Notes: generated by a model from the letters alone, not told the origin. A stretch of DNA of 64,000 nt from Burkholderiaceae bacterium (GCA_026125795.1 JAHCKM010000001.1:310001-374000), one strand, 5' to 3'. Positions 7,989 through 16,262 are shown, counted from the stretch's first letter. Numbers and translations are program-made.

Positions 7989-9302
7989 ATGAAGCTGCTG
8001 ATCGAACACGGCCGCGTGATCGACCCGGCGTCGGGCCGCGACGAGCACGCCGACATTGCAGTTGCTGCCGGGCGCATCGTGTCGATCGGCCGCGCATCGG
8101 ACGACTTCGACGCCAACCGGCGCATCGATGCGAGCGGCTGCATCGTGATGCCGGGGCTGGTCGACCTCGCGGTGCGCCTGCGCGAGCCCGGGCATGAGCA
8201 CGAAGACATGCTGGAAAGCGAGCTCAGGGCCGCCGCGGCCGGCGGCGTCACCAGCCTGGTGTGCCCGCCCGACACCGATCCGACGCTCGACGAACCCGGC
8301 CTGGTCGAGATGCTCAAGTTCCGCGCGCGCCGCTTGTCGTCGTGCCGGCTGTTCCCGCTGGGCGCGTTGACGCGCGGTCTGCAAGGCCAGGCGCTGACCG
8401 AGATGGCGCATCTGAGCGAGGCCGGCTGCGTCGGGTTCTCGCAGGCCGACGTGCCGGTGAAGGACACCAATCTGCTGATGCGCGCGTTGCAGTACGCGGC
8501 AACCTTCGGCCACACCGTGTGGCTGCGGCCGGAGGATGCGTGGCTGTCGACCGGCGTGGCCGCCAGCGGTGCGGTGGCAACGCGGCTCGGGCTCGCCGGC
8601 GTGCCGGTGGCGGCCGAGACCGTGGCGCTGCACACCATCGTCGAACTGGTGCGCAGCACCGGCGCGCGCGTGCACCTGTGCCGGCTGAGCAGCGCCGCCG
8701 GGGTCGAGCTCGTGCGGCGTGCCAAGGCCGAAAAGCTGCCGATCAGCGCGGACGTCAGCGTGCAGTCGCTGCACCTGACCGATGTGGACATCGGCTACTT
8801 CAACGCCGACATGCGACTGACTCCGCCGCTGCGCCAGCAAGCCGACCGCGACGCGCTGCGCGCCGCGTTGGCCGACGGCACGATCGACGCGCTGGTGTCC
8901 GATCACAACCCAGTGGACGACGACGCCAAGAACCTGCCGTTTGCCGAGGCCGAGCCGGGCGCGAGTGCGGTCGAGTTGTTGCTCAGCCTGGCATTGAAGT
9001 GGGGCCAGGACTGCGGCGTCGACCTCGTGCGCACGCTGGCCCGCGTGACCTGCGACCCGGTGCGCGTGCTCGGCCCGAGCCTCGGCACGCTGGCTTCGAG
9101 CGCCGGCCGGTTGGTCGAAGGCGGCGTGGCCGATGTGTGCGTATTCGATCCGGCGCCCACCTGGCAGGTGACGCGAGACACGCTGCAGAGCCAGGGCAAG
9201 CACACCCCGTTCGCTTTCGCCGCCACTGGCACCGCGCTGCCCGGCCGGGTGCGCACAACCGTGCTCGCAGGCGGCGTGTCGTATCCGGTGAGTTCCCGAT
9301 GA
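7989..9302 (+). CDS. pyrX: Dihydroorotase-like non-catalytic subunit PyrC' of class A ATCase
   Basis: A 437-residue amidohydrolase-fold protein. The metal-binding HxH of active dihydroorotases (D-x-H-x-H-L-R-E-P-G) is here GLVDLAVRLREPG, so both histidines are replaced (Ala61 and Arg63). The later metal-site segment normally reading HxCHVS is VHLCRLSSA, with Arg for His. SDHNPVDDDAKNLPF keeps the late aspartate. This is the pattern of the Pseudomonas PyrC' subunit, needed for ATCase assembly but without activity. An active PyrC should therefore be encoded elsewhere. The start at 7989 places MKLLI at the family N-terminus. Confidence 0.9.
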   Translation: MKLLIEHGRVIDPASGRDEHADIAVAAGRIVSIGRASDDFDANRRIDASGCIVMPGLVDLAVRLREPGHEHEDMLESELRAAAAGGVTSLVCPPDTDPTLDEPGLVEMLKFRARRLSSCRLFPLGALTRGLQGQALTEMAHLSEAGCVGFSQADVPVKDTNLLMRALQYAATFGHTVWLRPEDAWLSTGVAASGAVATRLGLAGVPVAAETVALHTIVELVRSTGARVHLCRLSSAAGVELVRRAKAEKLPISADVSVQSLHLTDVDIGYFNADMRLTPPLRQQADRDALRAALADGTIDALVSDHNPVDDDAKNLPFAEAEPGASAVELLLSLALKWGQDCGVDLVRTLARVTCDPVRVLGPSLGTLASSAGRLVEGGVADVCVFDPAPTWQVTRDTLQSQGKHTPFAFAATGTALPGRVRTTVLAGGVSYPVSSR

Positions 9303-9327
9303 AACGGCGTCTGCGCCGCGTGCACGG

Positions 9328-10098
9328 TTGACGCGGCCTGCGCGTGCGCTGGTCGGTGCCTGGCGCCTGGTGCGCGTGGCCCTGCATGTGTTGCGCGGCA
9401 TGGCCATTGTCGCGCTGCGTTTTCGCAGCCTCGATGCGCCGGGCCGGCAGCGCCACATCGGCCGCTGGTCGCTCGGGCTGCTGCATGCACTCGGTGTCGG
9501 CCTGGTTTCGGAGGGGCAGTTCCGGCCGCGCTCGACGCTGGTGGTGGCCAACCACATCTCCTGGCTCGACATCGCGGCGGTGCACGCGGTGTGTCCGCGT
9601 GCACGCTTCGTCTCGAAGTCCGATGTCAGGCATTGGCCGCTGCTCGGCTGGCTGATCGGTGCCGTGGGCACTTTGTTCATCGAGCGCGAGCGCAAGCGCG
9701 ACGCCATGCGCGTGGTGCACCAGACGGCCGAGGCGCTGGCCGCCGGCGACATGGTGGCGGTCTTTCCCGAAGGCACCACCGGCGACGGACGCGCCTTGCT
9801 GCCGTTTCACGCCAACTTGCTGCAGGCCGCGATCGCGGCCGAGGCACCGGTGCAGCCGGTGGCGCTGCGCTACACCGAGCCGGGGCTGGACTGGAGTCCC
9901 GCAGTCAGCTGGCTCGGCGCGACCACGCTGGTGGGCAGCGTATGGACCATCGCCTGCGCACGCGGCGTGCAGGTGCGTGTGATCGCGCTGCCGGCGCGCG
10001 GCAGCGCGCACGCCGACCGGCGCGCGCTGGCGCAGACCTTGCGCGCCGACATCGAAGAGGCGCTCGCCTCGCGCCCGGGCGGTGCGCCGGCCGACTGA
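9328..10098 (+). CDS. Lysophospholipid (1-acyl-glycerol-3-phosphate) acyltransferase, PlsC family
   Basis: A 256-residue membrane-associated acyltransferase. The catalytic H(X)4D motif is NHISWLDI (about residue 72), followed by FVSKSDVRHWPLLG, the block III sequence TLFIERERKRDA and the glycerol-phosphate-binding FPEGTT (about residue 146). A hydrophobic N-terminal helix probably anchors it. It would transfer an acyl chain to lysophosphatidic acid or a related lipid in the inner membrane. I use the TTG at 9328; no ATG or GTG lies upstream in frame after the previous stop, and the next candidate, a GTG at 9370, would remove part of the N-terminal helix. Probably cotranscribed with pyrX (25-bp gap). 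Confidence 0.87.
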   Translation: MTRPARALVGAWRLVRVALHVLRGMAIVALRFRSLDAPGRQRHIGRWSLGLLHALGVGLVSEGQFRPRSTLVVANHISWLDIAAVHAVCPRARFVSKSDVRHWPLLGWLIGAVGTLFIERERKRDAMRVVHQTAEALAAGDMVAVFPEGTTGDGRALLPFHANLLQAAIAAEAPVQPVALRYTEPGLDWSPAVSWLGATTLVGSVWTIACARGVQVRVIALPARGSAHADRRALAQTLRADIEEALASRPGGAPAD

Positions 10099-10099
10099 A

Positions 10100-10843
10100 T
10101 CAGGCCTTGCCCTGGCTGGCCACTGCGGCCGCGGCCTTGGCCACCGCGTCGGCGTCGCCCAGGTAGCGGCGCGACACCGGCTTGAGCGACGCGTCGAGTT
10201 CGTACACCAGCGGGATGCCGTTGGGGATGTTCAGGCCGACGATGTCGTCGTCGCTGATGCCGTCGAGGTACTTCACCAGCGCGCGCATCGAGTTGCCGTG
10301 CGCGGCCACCAGCACGCGTTGGCCGTTGCGCAGCGCCGGCGCCAGCGTGTCGTTCCAGCAGGGCAGGACGCGCGCCACCGTGTCCTTCAGGCACTCGGTG
10401 AGCGGGACCTGCTCCGGCTTGAGGGCCGCGTAGCGCCGGTCGCCGCGTTCGCTGCGCGGATCGTCGGGCTTCAGCGCCGGCGGCGGCGTGTCGTAGCTGC
10501 GCCGCCAGATCAGCACCTGCTGGTCGCCGTACTGGCGCGCCATGTCGGCCTTGTTGAGGCCTTGCAGCGCCCCGTAGTGGCGTTCGTTCAATCGCCAGTC
10601 GTTCAGCACCGGCAACCAGGTGCGATCCATCTGGTCGAGCGCATGCCACAGGGTCCAGATGGCGCGCTTGAGCACCGACGTGTAGCTGATGTCGAACTCG
10701 AAGCCTTCCTGCTTCAGCAGGCGACCGGCCTCCTGGGCCTGCTTGACGCCGGTGTCGGTGAGGCCGACGTCGGTCCAGCCGGTGAACCGGTTCTCCAGGT
10801 TCCAGGTGGACTCGCCGTGACGAAGCAGCACGAGGGATGGCAT
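10100..10843 (-). CDS. gpmA: 2,3-bisphosphoglycerate-dependent phosphoglycerate mutase
   Basis: A 247-residue cytosolic glycolytic enzyme interconverting 3- and 2-phosphoglycerate. The phosphohistidine motif [12 protein letters not shown] starts at residue 4. [14 protein letters not shown] and the second catalytic histidine in [20 protein letters not shown] follow, as in E. coli GpmA (250 residues). It converges tail-to-tail on the acyltransferase with one base between stops and diverges from the rhodanese gene. Confidence 0.97.
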   Translation of the reverse strand: MPSLVLLRHGESTWNLENRFTGWTDVGLTDTGVKQAQEAGRLLKQEGFEFDISYTSVLKRAIWTLWHALDQMDRTWLPVLNDWRLNERHYGALQGLNKADMARQYGDQQVLIWRRSYDTPPPALKPDDPRSERGDRRYAALKPEQVPLTECLKDTVARVLPCWNDTLAPALRNGQRVLVAAHGNSMRALVKYLDGISDDDIVGLNIPNGIPLVYELDASLKPVSRRYLGDADAVAKAAAAVASQGKA

Positions 10844-10851
10844 GGCAAGGA

Positions 10852-10882
10852 TTCAAGCTCTCGAGGCGGCGAATTCTATAAT
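10852..10882 (+). promoter_or_regulatory. Candidate promoter in the gpmA/rhodanese divergent region
   Basis: A perfect TATAAT (10877-10882) lies 44 bp before the rhodanese ATG inside the near-palindrome GAATTCTATAATTC, the only AT-rich patch here. TTCAAG at 10852-10857 is a weak -35 candidate with a long 19-bp spacer. The near-symmetry offers TATAGA on the other strand, so the same patch might also serve gpmA. Confidence 0.4.
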
Positions 10883-10925
10883 TCGCGCCCTCGCTCCAAG
10901 CCGACGTGCCACGCGGTCCGACACG

Positions 10926-11354
10926 ATGAACCTGATGCAGTTCTTGCTCGACGGCCACAACTGGGTCTATTTGCTGGCTGCCTTGACCTCGGGTGCGTTG
11001 CTGCTGTGGCCTTCGCTCGCTCGCCCGGGCGGCGCGGCGGTGGGCGCCAGCGAAGCCGTGCGCCTGATCAACCGCGAGAAGGCGGTGCTGATCGATGTCA
11101 GCGAGCCCGAGGAGTTCGCGCAAGGCCATGCGGCGGGCGCGCGCAACGTGCCGTTGAATTCGCTGCAAGGCGCCAAGGAGCTGCCGAGCAACAAACAGCT
11201 GCCGCTGGTCCTGATGTGCCCCAACGGTGCTCGTGCGGCGCGCGCTGCCGGCGAGCTGCGCAAGCTCGGCCACCAGCGTGCACTGGCATTGGCCGGCGGC
11301 CTGAAGGCCTGGCGCGAGGCCAACTTGCCGCTTGAGAAGTCGGCCGCGGCGTGA
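10926..11354 (+). CDS. Membrane-anchored single-domain rhodanese-like protein
   Basis: A 142-residue protein with one N-terminal hydrophobic segment (residues 12-31) and a rhodanese domain. The domain shows LIDVSEPEEFAQGHAAGARN (about 55-74) and the active-site loop LMCPNGARA with Cys98. Such proteins carry persulfide sulfur, but the acceptor is unknown. The ATG at 10926 gives a sensible membrane anchor. It is followed by grxC and secB, an order often seen in Burkholderiales next to gpmA; the glutaredoxin neighbour suggests thiol chemistry. Confidence 0.9.
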   Translation: MNLMQFLLDGHNWVYLLAALTSGALLLWPSLARPGGAAVGASEAVRLINREKAVLIDVSEPEEFAQGHAAGARNVPLNSLQGAKELPSNKQLPLVLMCPNGARAARAAGELRKLGHQRALALAGGLKAWREANLPLEKSAAA

Positions 11355-11459
11355 AATAGCTGCATGCCCCGGCACGCGTCAAGGTCAGTGCCGGTGGCGA
11401 CAATCGACGAGTCGTTGTTGGGACGGGCCACACAAGAACGAGCGGCCCGGCAAGAGAAG

Positions 11460-11720
11460 ATGAAGCTTGTGCGCATGTACACCACCGAGATCTGCCCCTT
11501 CTGCATCCGGGCCAAGGCGTTGCTGAGGCAGCGTGGCGTGGCGCACATCGACGAGATCCGCGTCGATCTCGATCCGTCTCAGCGCGCGCACATGATGCAG
11601 ATCACCGGCCGGCGCACCGTGCCGCAGATCTTCATCGGCGAGACCCATGTCGGCGGTTGCGACGATCTGATGGCGCTCGACCAGCGCGGCGCACTCATGC
11701 CGATGCTGGCAGGATCCTGA
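11460..11720 (+). CDS. grxC: Glutaredoxin 3
   Basis: An 86-residue thioredoxin-fold dithiol glutaredoxin. The active site is CPFC (Cys12, Cys15) in MYTTEICPFC. The cis-proline segment is RRTVPQIFIG and the GSH-binding end is HVGGCDDLMALDQ. It would reduce protein disulfides and ribonucleotide reductase at the expense of glutathione in the cytosol. The ATG at 11460 is preceded by an AAGAGA purine run. Family length is 80-90 residues. Confidence 0.96.
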   Translation: MKLVRMYTTEICPFCIRAKALLRQRGVAHIDEIRVDLDPSQRAHMMQITGRRTVPQIFIGETHVGGCDDLMALDQRGALMPMLAGS

Positions 11721-11779
11721 GCCCATTGGCCGCGCCAGGGCTCGGCGATAATCGAGTCCCAGCCCCCGGACCTTGATCG

Positions 11780-11814
11780 CGGCCCGCTTGTCGACTGCGG
11801 GCCGTTTCATTTTC
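11780..11814 (+). terminator. Rho-independent terminator between grxC and secB
   Basis: A perfect 8-bp stem CGGCCCGC (11780-11787) / GCGGGCCG (11797-11804) with a 9-base loop, followed by TTTCATTTT. It ends about 15 bp before the secB ATG, so it lies in the secB leader if transcription comes from upstream. It could end the grxC transcript or act as an attenuator for secB. Confidence 0.65.
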
Positions 11815-11829
11815 CCCCGAAAGACCCCC

Positions 11830-12318
11830 ATGGCCGATGCCGATACCAACCCGGTGTTCCAGATCCAGCGCGTCTATCTGAAGGACCTCTCGCTGGAGCA
11901 GCCCAATTCGCCGCAGATCCTGCTGGAGCAGCAGCAGCCGCAGGTGGATATCAACCTTGCACTGTCGGCCGAGGGCGTGAGCGAAGGCGTGTTCGAGGTC
12001 TGCGTCACCGCCACGGTGACCACGAAGATCGGCGAGCGCACCTTGTTCCTGGTCGAGGCCAAGCAGGCCGGCATCTTCGAGATCCGCAACCTGCCGCAGG
12101 AGCAACTGCAGGGCGTGGTCAGTGTGGTGTGCCCGCAGATCCTCTATCCGTATCTGCGCGCCATCGTGTCCGACGTGTGCACGCGAGCCGGCTTCCCGCC
12201 GATCCTGCTGACCGAGGTGAACTTCCAGGCCATGTACGAGGCGCAGCAACAGCAGGCCGCTCAGGGCAGCGGCGCTTCCGGCAACGGCAGCAGCGGGCTG
12301 ATCGTCAGCGCCAGCTGA
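11830..12318 (+). CDS. secB: Protein-export chaperone SecB
   Basis: A 162-residue cytosolic chaperone that holds preproteins unfolded and delivers them to SecA. Recognisable blocks are [19 protein letters not shown] (residues 10-28), the strand [19 protein letters not shown], and [20 protein letters not shown] with [11 protein letters not shown]. The C-terminal tail is rich in Gln, Gly and Ser. ATG at 11830 follows a terminator-like hairpin. gpsA follows downstream, as is common in proteobacteria. Confidence 0.97.
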   Translation: MADADTNPVFQIQRVYLKDLSLEQPNSPQILLEQQQPQVDINLALSAEGVSEGVFEVCVTATVTTKIGERTLFLVEAKQAGIFEIRNLPQEQLQGVVSVVCPQILYPYLRAIVSDVCTRAGFPPILLTEVNFQAMYEAQQQQAAQGSGASGNGSSGLIVSAS

Positions 12319-12330
12319 TGTTGACCCCCA

Positions 12331-12402
12331 CGCTTGTCGCTTCGCGCCATCGCTTCCCCCCGTGGGGGCGCAGTCCGGCTTGGGGCGGCCCGGCGCCGGA
12401 CT
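12331..12402 (+). repeat. Dispersed GC-rich intergenic repeat, copy 2
   Basis: Same layout as copy 1: a C-run/G-run inverted repeat (CCCCC-CGT-GGGGG) followed by CGGCTTGGGGCGGCCCGGCGCCGG. It lies between secB and gpsA and ends 17 bp before the gpsA ATG. It diverges from copy 1 at several bases but keeps the order of blocks. Confidence 0.5.
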
Positions 12403-12419
12403 GAGCGGCGGTCTGGACG

Positions 12420-13400
12420 ATGCGCATCGCCGTGCTCGGCGCCGGCGCCTGGGGCACCGCCCTGGCCGTCAATGCCAGTGCGCGCAACGAGGTGATGCTG
12501 TGGGCTCGCGATGGCGTGCAAGTGCAGCGCATGCGCGAGCAGGCACGCAACGAACGTTATCTGCCCGAGGTGGCGCTGCCGGGGCAACTGGTGCTGACCG
12601 CGTTGCGCGACGAGGCGATCGCGTTCGCACGAGACGGCCTGCTGATCGTGGCCACGCCCATGGCTGCGCTGCGTGAACAGCTCGCGGCGCTGCCGATCGA
12701 GCAGCCTGCGTTGTGGCTGTGCAAGGGGTTCGAGCCGTCCAGCGGCGCGCTCGGGCACGAGATCGCGCGCGAGCTGCGGCCGCAGGCGGCCTGCGGCGTG
12801 TTGTCGGGACCGAGCTTCGCGCTCGAGGTGGCGCGCGGCCAGCCGACGGCGCTCGTGGCGGCCAGCAGCGACGCGGCGCTGGTCGGGCAAGCGGTGGCGG
12901 CACTGCACGGCAGCACCCTGCGCGTGTACGCCAGCGATGACCCGATCGGCGTCGAGGTCGGCGGCGCGGTCAAGAACGTGCTGGCGATCGCCACCGGCAT
13001 TGCGGACGCGTTGTCACTCGGGCAGAACGCGCGCGCCGCGCTGGTCACGCGCGGGCTGGCCGAGATGACGCGCCTGGGCGTGGCACTCGGCGCACGTCCC
13101 GAGACTTTCATGGGGCTGTCGGGACTGGGCGACCTGGTGCTCACCGCCACGGGCGACCTGTCGCGCAACCGGCAGGTGGGCCTCGCGCTCGGGCGCGGCC
13201 AGCGCCTGCCGCAGATCCTGGCGCAGCTGGGCCATGTGGCCGAAGGCGTGCCGAGTGCGCCGATGGTGCTGGCGCGGGCCGCGCCGCTGCGCGTGGAGAT
13301 GCCGCTGTGCGAAGCCGTGACGCAGGTGCTGGACGGCCAGATCACGCCGGTGCAGGCGCTCGAACAGCTGATGAGTCGCGAGGCGCGCAGCGAGACGTAG
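12420..13400 (+). CDS. gpsA: Glycerol-3-phosphate dehydrogenase [NAD(P)+]
   Basis: A 326-residue cytosolic enzyme reducing dihydroxyacetone phosphate to sn-glycerol-3-phosphate for phospholipid synthesis. The N-terminal nucleotide fold starts [18 protein letters not shown]. The catalytic lysine lies in [14 protein letters not shown] (about residue 184), after [32 protein letters not shown] is also typical. Length is normal (about 330). It ends the secB run and converges on trmL. Confidence 0.97.
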   Translation: MRIAVLGAGAWGTALAVNASARNEVMLWARDGVQVQRMREQARNERYLPEVALPGQLVLTALRDEAIAFARDGLLIVATPMAALREQLAALPIEQPALWLCKGFEPSSGALGHEIARELRPQAACGVLSGPSFALEVARGQPTALVAASSDAALVGQAVAALHGSTLRVYASDDPIGVEVGGAVKNVLAIATGIADALSLGQNARAALVTRGLAEMTRLGVALGARPETFMGLSGLGDLVLTATGDLSRNRQVGLALGRGQRLPQILAQLGHVAEGVPSAPMVLARAAPLRVEMPLCEAVTQVLDGQITPVQALEQLMSREARSET

Positions 13401-13413
13401 CGGCGTCTGCGGC

Positions 13414-13469
13414 CGGTGCTTCGCACCAGCACAATCGTTGCGCGATGTGAGCGCTGTGCCGAAGCACCG
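13414..13469. terminator. Long-loop inverted repeat between convergent gpsA and trmL
   Basis: A perfect 10-bp inverted repeat CGGTGCTTCG (13414-13423) / CGAAGCACCG (13460-13469) separated by 36 bases in the 79-bp convergent gap. There is no T-tract on either side, so it is not a canonical intrinsic terminator. It may act as a transcript-end stabiliser for both genes. Confidence 0.3.
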
Positions 13470-13479
13470 TCGGCGCTTG

Positions 13480-13944
13480 TCACGCCGCGCCGTCGAATCC
13501 GTGCTGGCGCCAGGCCTCGTACACCGCTACTGCGACGGCATTGCTCAGGTTGAGGCTGCGTTGCGCAGGCCGCATCGGCAGGCGCACGAGCCGGGAAGGG
13601 AACAGCCGCTCGCGCAGCGACGCCGGAAGTCCAGCCGACTCGGCGCCGAACACCAGCCAGTCGCCGCGTGCGAACGCCACGTCCTGCAAGCGCTGGGCAC
13701 CGTGGGTGCTGAAGCCCCACAGTCGATCGCCTGCGGCCCGATCCCACCACGACGACCACGACGCGTGGCGCACGACGTTGGCGAACTCGTGGTAGTCAAG
13801 CCCGGCGCGGCGCAGCAGCTTGTCATCCATCGAGAACCCCAGCGGCTCCACCAAGTGCAGCTCGCAGCCGGTGTTGGCCGCCAATCGGATCACGTTGCCG
13901 GTGTTCGGGGGGATCTCGGGTTCGATCAGGACGATGCGAAACAT
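13480..13944 (-). CDS. trmL: tRNA (cytidine(34)-2'-O)-methyltransferase
   Basis: A 154-residue SPOUT-fold methyltransferase that 2'-O-methylates the wobble nucleotide of leucine tRNAs using S-adenosylmethionine. The start MFRIVLIEPEIPPNTGNVIR is the family N-terminus. The knot region shows VFGAESAGLP and the C-terminal RSLNLSNAVAVAVYEA. The ATG at 13944 is chosen because upstream in-frame residues do not match the family. It lies 10 bp downstream of comF on the same strand. Confidence 0.94.
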   Translation of the reverse strand: MFRIVLIEPEIPPNTGNVIRLAANTGCELHLVEPLGFSMDDKLLRRAGLDYHEFANVVRHASWSSWWDRAAGDRLWGFSTHGAQRLQDVAFARGDWLVFGAESAGLPASLRERLFPSRLVRLPMRPAQRSLNLSNAVAVAVYEAWRQHGFDGAA

Positions 13945-13954
13945 CGCAACGGGC

Positions 13955-14674
13955 CTATGGCGTGCGCGCGGCCACCCACACGTCGACGCGCGCGGCACCG
14001 CCGCGTGTCAGCGTCAGTGCCGCGGCGTGCGCGGTGGCGCCGGTGGTGAGCACATCGTCGATCACGGCGACGTGCGCGCCTTGCAGCCGACCGCGCTGCG
14101 ACGGCTCGATCCAGAACGCGTCGCGCAGGTTGTGCTCGCGTTCGGCGCGCGACATGCCGATCTGGTGCGCGGTGTCGCGGCTGCGCTGCAGCACGTCGGC
14201 GCGCGCCGCCAGCCCAAGCCGGCGCGCGAGGCGTCGCGCCAGCTCCCAGGCCTGGTTGTAGCCGCGCTCGCGCAACCGCTCGCGCGACAGGGGCACCGGC
14301 AGCAACAGCGCGGGGCGCGCCACATCGGCGCCCCCGACCGCTGCGCTGCGCAGCACCAGCTCGCACAAGGCGGCGGCGAGCTCGGTCTTCTGGTGGAACT
14401 TGAAGCCGGCGATGAGTCGGTCCCATGGCGCCGCGTAGTCGGTCCCGGTGAGGCAGCGCTGAAAGGCGCTGAATTGCAGCGAGCAGGCGCCACAACGCAG
14501 CACCGGCGCCGGCATCGCACGGGCGCAGGCAGCGCAGCGCGGCAGCAGCGGCGCAAAACGCTGCAGACACGGTTCACACAACGAACGCCGGCCCCAGGCG
14601 CGGCACAACACGCACAACCCGGGGCATGGCGCTGCCATCGAGGCACGGCGCAACAGGCCGAGAGGGGTCGCCAT
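13955..14674 (-). CDS. ComF-family amidophosphoribosyltransferase-like protein
   Basis: A 239-residue protein with N-terminal cysteine pairs of a zinc-ribbon type (CVLC, CEPC, CAAC, CGAC within the first 75 residues) and a phosphoribosyltransferase-like C-terminal domain. The PRPP motif is VAVIDDVLTTGATAHAAA (about residues 200-217). The linker LLPVPLSRERLRERGYNQA is highly typical of ComF/GntX. ComF supports DNA uptake in competent bacteria; the E. coli relative is needed for growth on DNA. I chose MATPLG at 14674, which leaves a 22-bp divergent gap to bioC; other ATGs nearby are possible. Confidence 0.88.
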   Translation of the reverse strand: MATPLGLLRRASMAAPCPGLCVLCRAWGRRSLCEPCLQRFAPLLPRCAACARAMPAPVLRCGACSLQFSAFQRCLTGTDYAAPWDRLIAGFKFHQKTELAAALCELVLRSAAVGGADVARPALLLPVPLSRERLRERGYNQAWELARRLARRLGLAARADVLQRSRDTAHQIGMSRAEREHNLRDAFWIEPSQRGRLQGAHVAVIDDVLTTGATAHAAALTLTRGGAARVDVWVAARTP

Positions 14675-14696
14675 CGGCTCAATATACTGTCTGCAC

Positions 14697-15608
14697 ATGT
14701 CCCCCGCCCCGCGCATTGCACCGCTCGAGCAGTTTCACGAGGCCGCTGCGATGCGCGTGCGCACGCGTTGGGCGAGCGGGACTCAGGCGCCTTGGTTGCA
14801 TGCCGAAGTCGGCCGTCGCATGGCCGAGCGGCTGCCGATCATGCGCCGCGCGCCGCTGCGCTGGCTCGATTGGTGGGCACACGCCGGCGGCAGTGCCGCG
14901 GCCGTGCGTGCCGCATACCCGCAGGCACATCGCATCGCGGTGGAGCCCGACGAGACCGCGCGCACGCAGAGCATCGCGCGGCTGCCGCCGTGGTGGTCGC
15001 GCCGGCGCTGGGGGCCTCAGGCCGATGCAGTGGTAATGCAGGGCGCGGTCGATCCGGCCGGTGCCGAGATGGTTTGGGCCAACATGATGCTGCATGCCTG
15101 CGCCGATCTGCAGGCCGTGATGGCCGCCTGGCATCGCGCGCTGTCGCCCGATGGCTTCCTGATGTTCTCGACCCTGGGTCCGGCGAGCCTGCGCGAGTTG
15201 CGCCTGCTGTACGAGCAGAAGCATTGGGGACCGGCGTTCTATCCGTTTGCCGACATGCACGATCTCGGCGACCTGCTGGTGCATGCCGGTTTTGCCGATC
15301 CGGTGATGGATCAGGAGCTGATCACGCTGACCTGGTCGAGCCCACAAGCCGCACTGAGCGAGTTGCGCACGCTCGGGGGCAACGTGCATGCCGGCCGCCA
15401 TGCCGGGCTGCGCACACCGCGCTGGCGCGACAAGCTGCTGGCCGAGATGCAACGCCGTGTCGATGCCGATGGGCGCGTCGCCTTGAGCTTCGAGGTCGTC
15501 TATGGGCATGCGCTGCGGCCGCGCGCGCGCGCCCGCGTTGCACCGGTGGCAACGGTGGCGTTGGAGGACCTGCGCGCCGATCTGTCGCGACCGCGTTCGG
15601 CGAATTGA
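14697..15608 (+). CDS. bioC: BioC-like malonyl-ACP O-methyltransferase
   Basis: A 303-residue SAM-dependent methyltransferase-fold protein. The second half carries BioC-family features: LMFSTLGPASLRELR, then FADMHDLGDLLVHAGFADPVMD and LRTLGGNVHAGR. BioC methylates the malonyl-ACP carboxyl group so that fatty acid synthesis can make the pimeloyl moiety of biotin. The glycine-rich SAM motif I is weak: the region where it is expected reads WLDWWAHAGGSAAAVRAAYP. Activity is therefore less certain than the family call. It is divergent from comF, the usual bioC neighbourhood in this order. No other bio genes are in the window. Confidence 0.8.
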   Translation: MSPAPRIAPLEQFHEAAAMRVRTRWASGTQAPWLHAEVGRRMAERLPIMRRAPLRWLDWWAHAGGSAAAVRAAYPQAHRIAVEPDETARTQSIARLPPWWSRRRWGPQADAVVMQGAVDPAGAEMVWANMMLHACADLQAVMAAWHRALSPDGFLMFSTLGPASLRELRLLYEQKHWGPAFYPFADMHDLGDLLVHAGFADPVMDQELITLTWSSPQAALSELRTLGGNVHAGRHAGLRTPRWRDKLLAEMQRRVDADGRVALSFEVVYGHALRPRARARVAPVATVALEDLRADLSRPRSAN

Positions 15609-15631
15609 GGGGCTGCTGCCTCCGCTAGAAT
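15605..15631 (+). promoter_or_regulatory. Possible promoter before the cytochrome oxidase block
   Basis: TTGAGG at 15605-15610 and TAGAAT at 15626-15631, separated by a short 15-bp spacer, lie 58 bp before the DUF2244 gene. The -10 hexamer is good, the spacer is not. If real it would start the transcript that runs into coxB. Confidence 0.28.
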
Positions 15632-15688
15632 CCCCGGGTTTTTCGCTTGCGTTGCCCGCAGGGACTGCCGCCGCTGCCGCCTGTACCC

Positions 15689-16225
15689 ATGACCGCCACC
15701 TTTGCCCCGAGTCCCTGGCCCGCCCCGAGCGCAGCGCACCGTGCGGTGTGGCGTTTCGGGCGCGCGCTCGAAGACCGCTCGAGCGCGGGCATGCAGTGGG
15801 TGATGCGGCGCAACTGCTCGATCACGCCGCGCCAGTTGATCGGTGTGTACCTGTCGCTGTGCGTGCTGTCGCTGGGCATCGGCGGCGCCTTCTGGTTCGC
15901 CGGAGCGCCCACCGTGTTGGCCTTCGCCGGGCTGGAGCTGCTGCTGCTCGGCTTGGCGCTCACGCTGTATGCGCGTCACGCCACCGATTGCGAAACCATC
16001 ACGCTGTCCGGCCGCGATCTGGCCATCGAGCACCGCTGCGGCCAAGGCGTGGAGCGCGCGAGCTTCAGGGCCGAATGGGTCCGTGTGGAGCCCGCCAGCG
16101 ACGACGGCTCGCTGGTGGAGGTGTCCGGCGAGGGCCGGCATACCCGCGTCGGCCGTTACCTGCGGCCCGAGTGGCGCGCGCAGCTGGCGCAGGAACTGCG
16201 GCTGGCATTGCGCCTGCGCTCCTGA
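15689..16225 (+). CDS. DUF2244 domain membrane protein
   Basis: A 178-residue protein with a charged N-terminal stretch, two adjacent membrane segments (about residues 52-72 and 76-95) and a soluble C-terminal part containing CETITLSGRDLAIEHRCG. This organisation, and its place just upstream of cytochrome oxidase genes, fits the DUF2244 family. The function is unknown; the constant neighbourhood suggests a role in oxidase biogenesis, which is inference. It is 37 bp upstream of coxB and probably cotranscribed. ATG at 15689 is the first start giving the family N-terminus. Confidence 0.8.
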   Translation: MTATFAPSPWPAPSAAHRAVWRFGRALEDRSSAGMQWVMRRNCSITPRQLIGVYLSLCVLSLGIGGAFWFAGAPTVLAFAGLELLLLGLALTLYARHATDCETITLSGRDLAIEHRCGQGVERASFRAEWVRVEPASDDGSLVEVSGEGRHTRVGRYLRPEWRAQLAQELRLALRLRS

Positions 16226-16262
16226 ATCCCGAACAACCGAAACCGTCCAATCTCGACAAGGC

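Noticed and set aside
6620-8791. 723-codon minus-strand open frame opposite pyrR, pyrB and pyrX
   Set aside because: Runs across three well-supported plus-strand genes and has no recognisable domain; Ser/Arg/Ala-rich shadow.
9299-9331. Ten-codon frame MKRRLRRVHG overlapping the pyrX stop
   Set aside because: Too short to support; ATGA overlaps arise by chance often in this composition.
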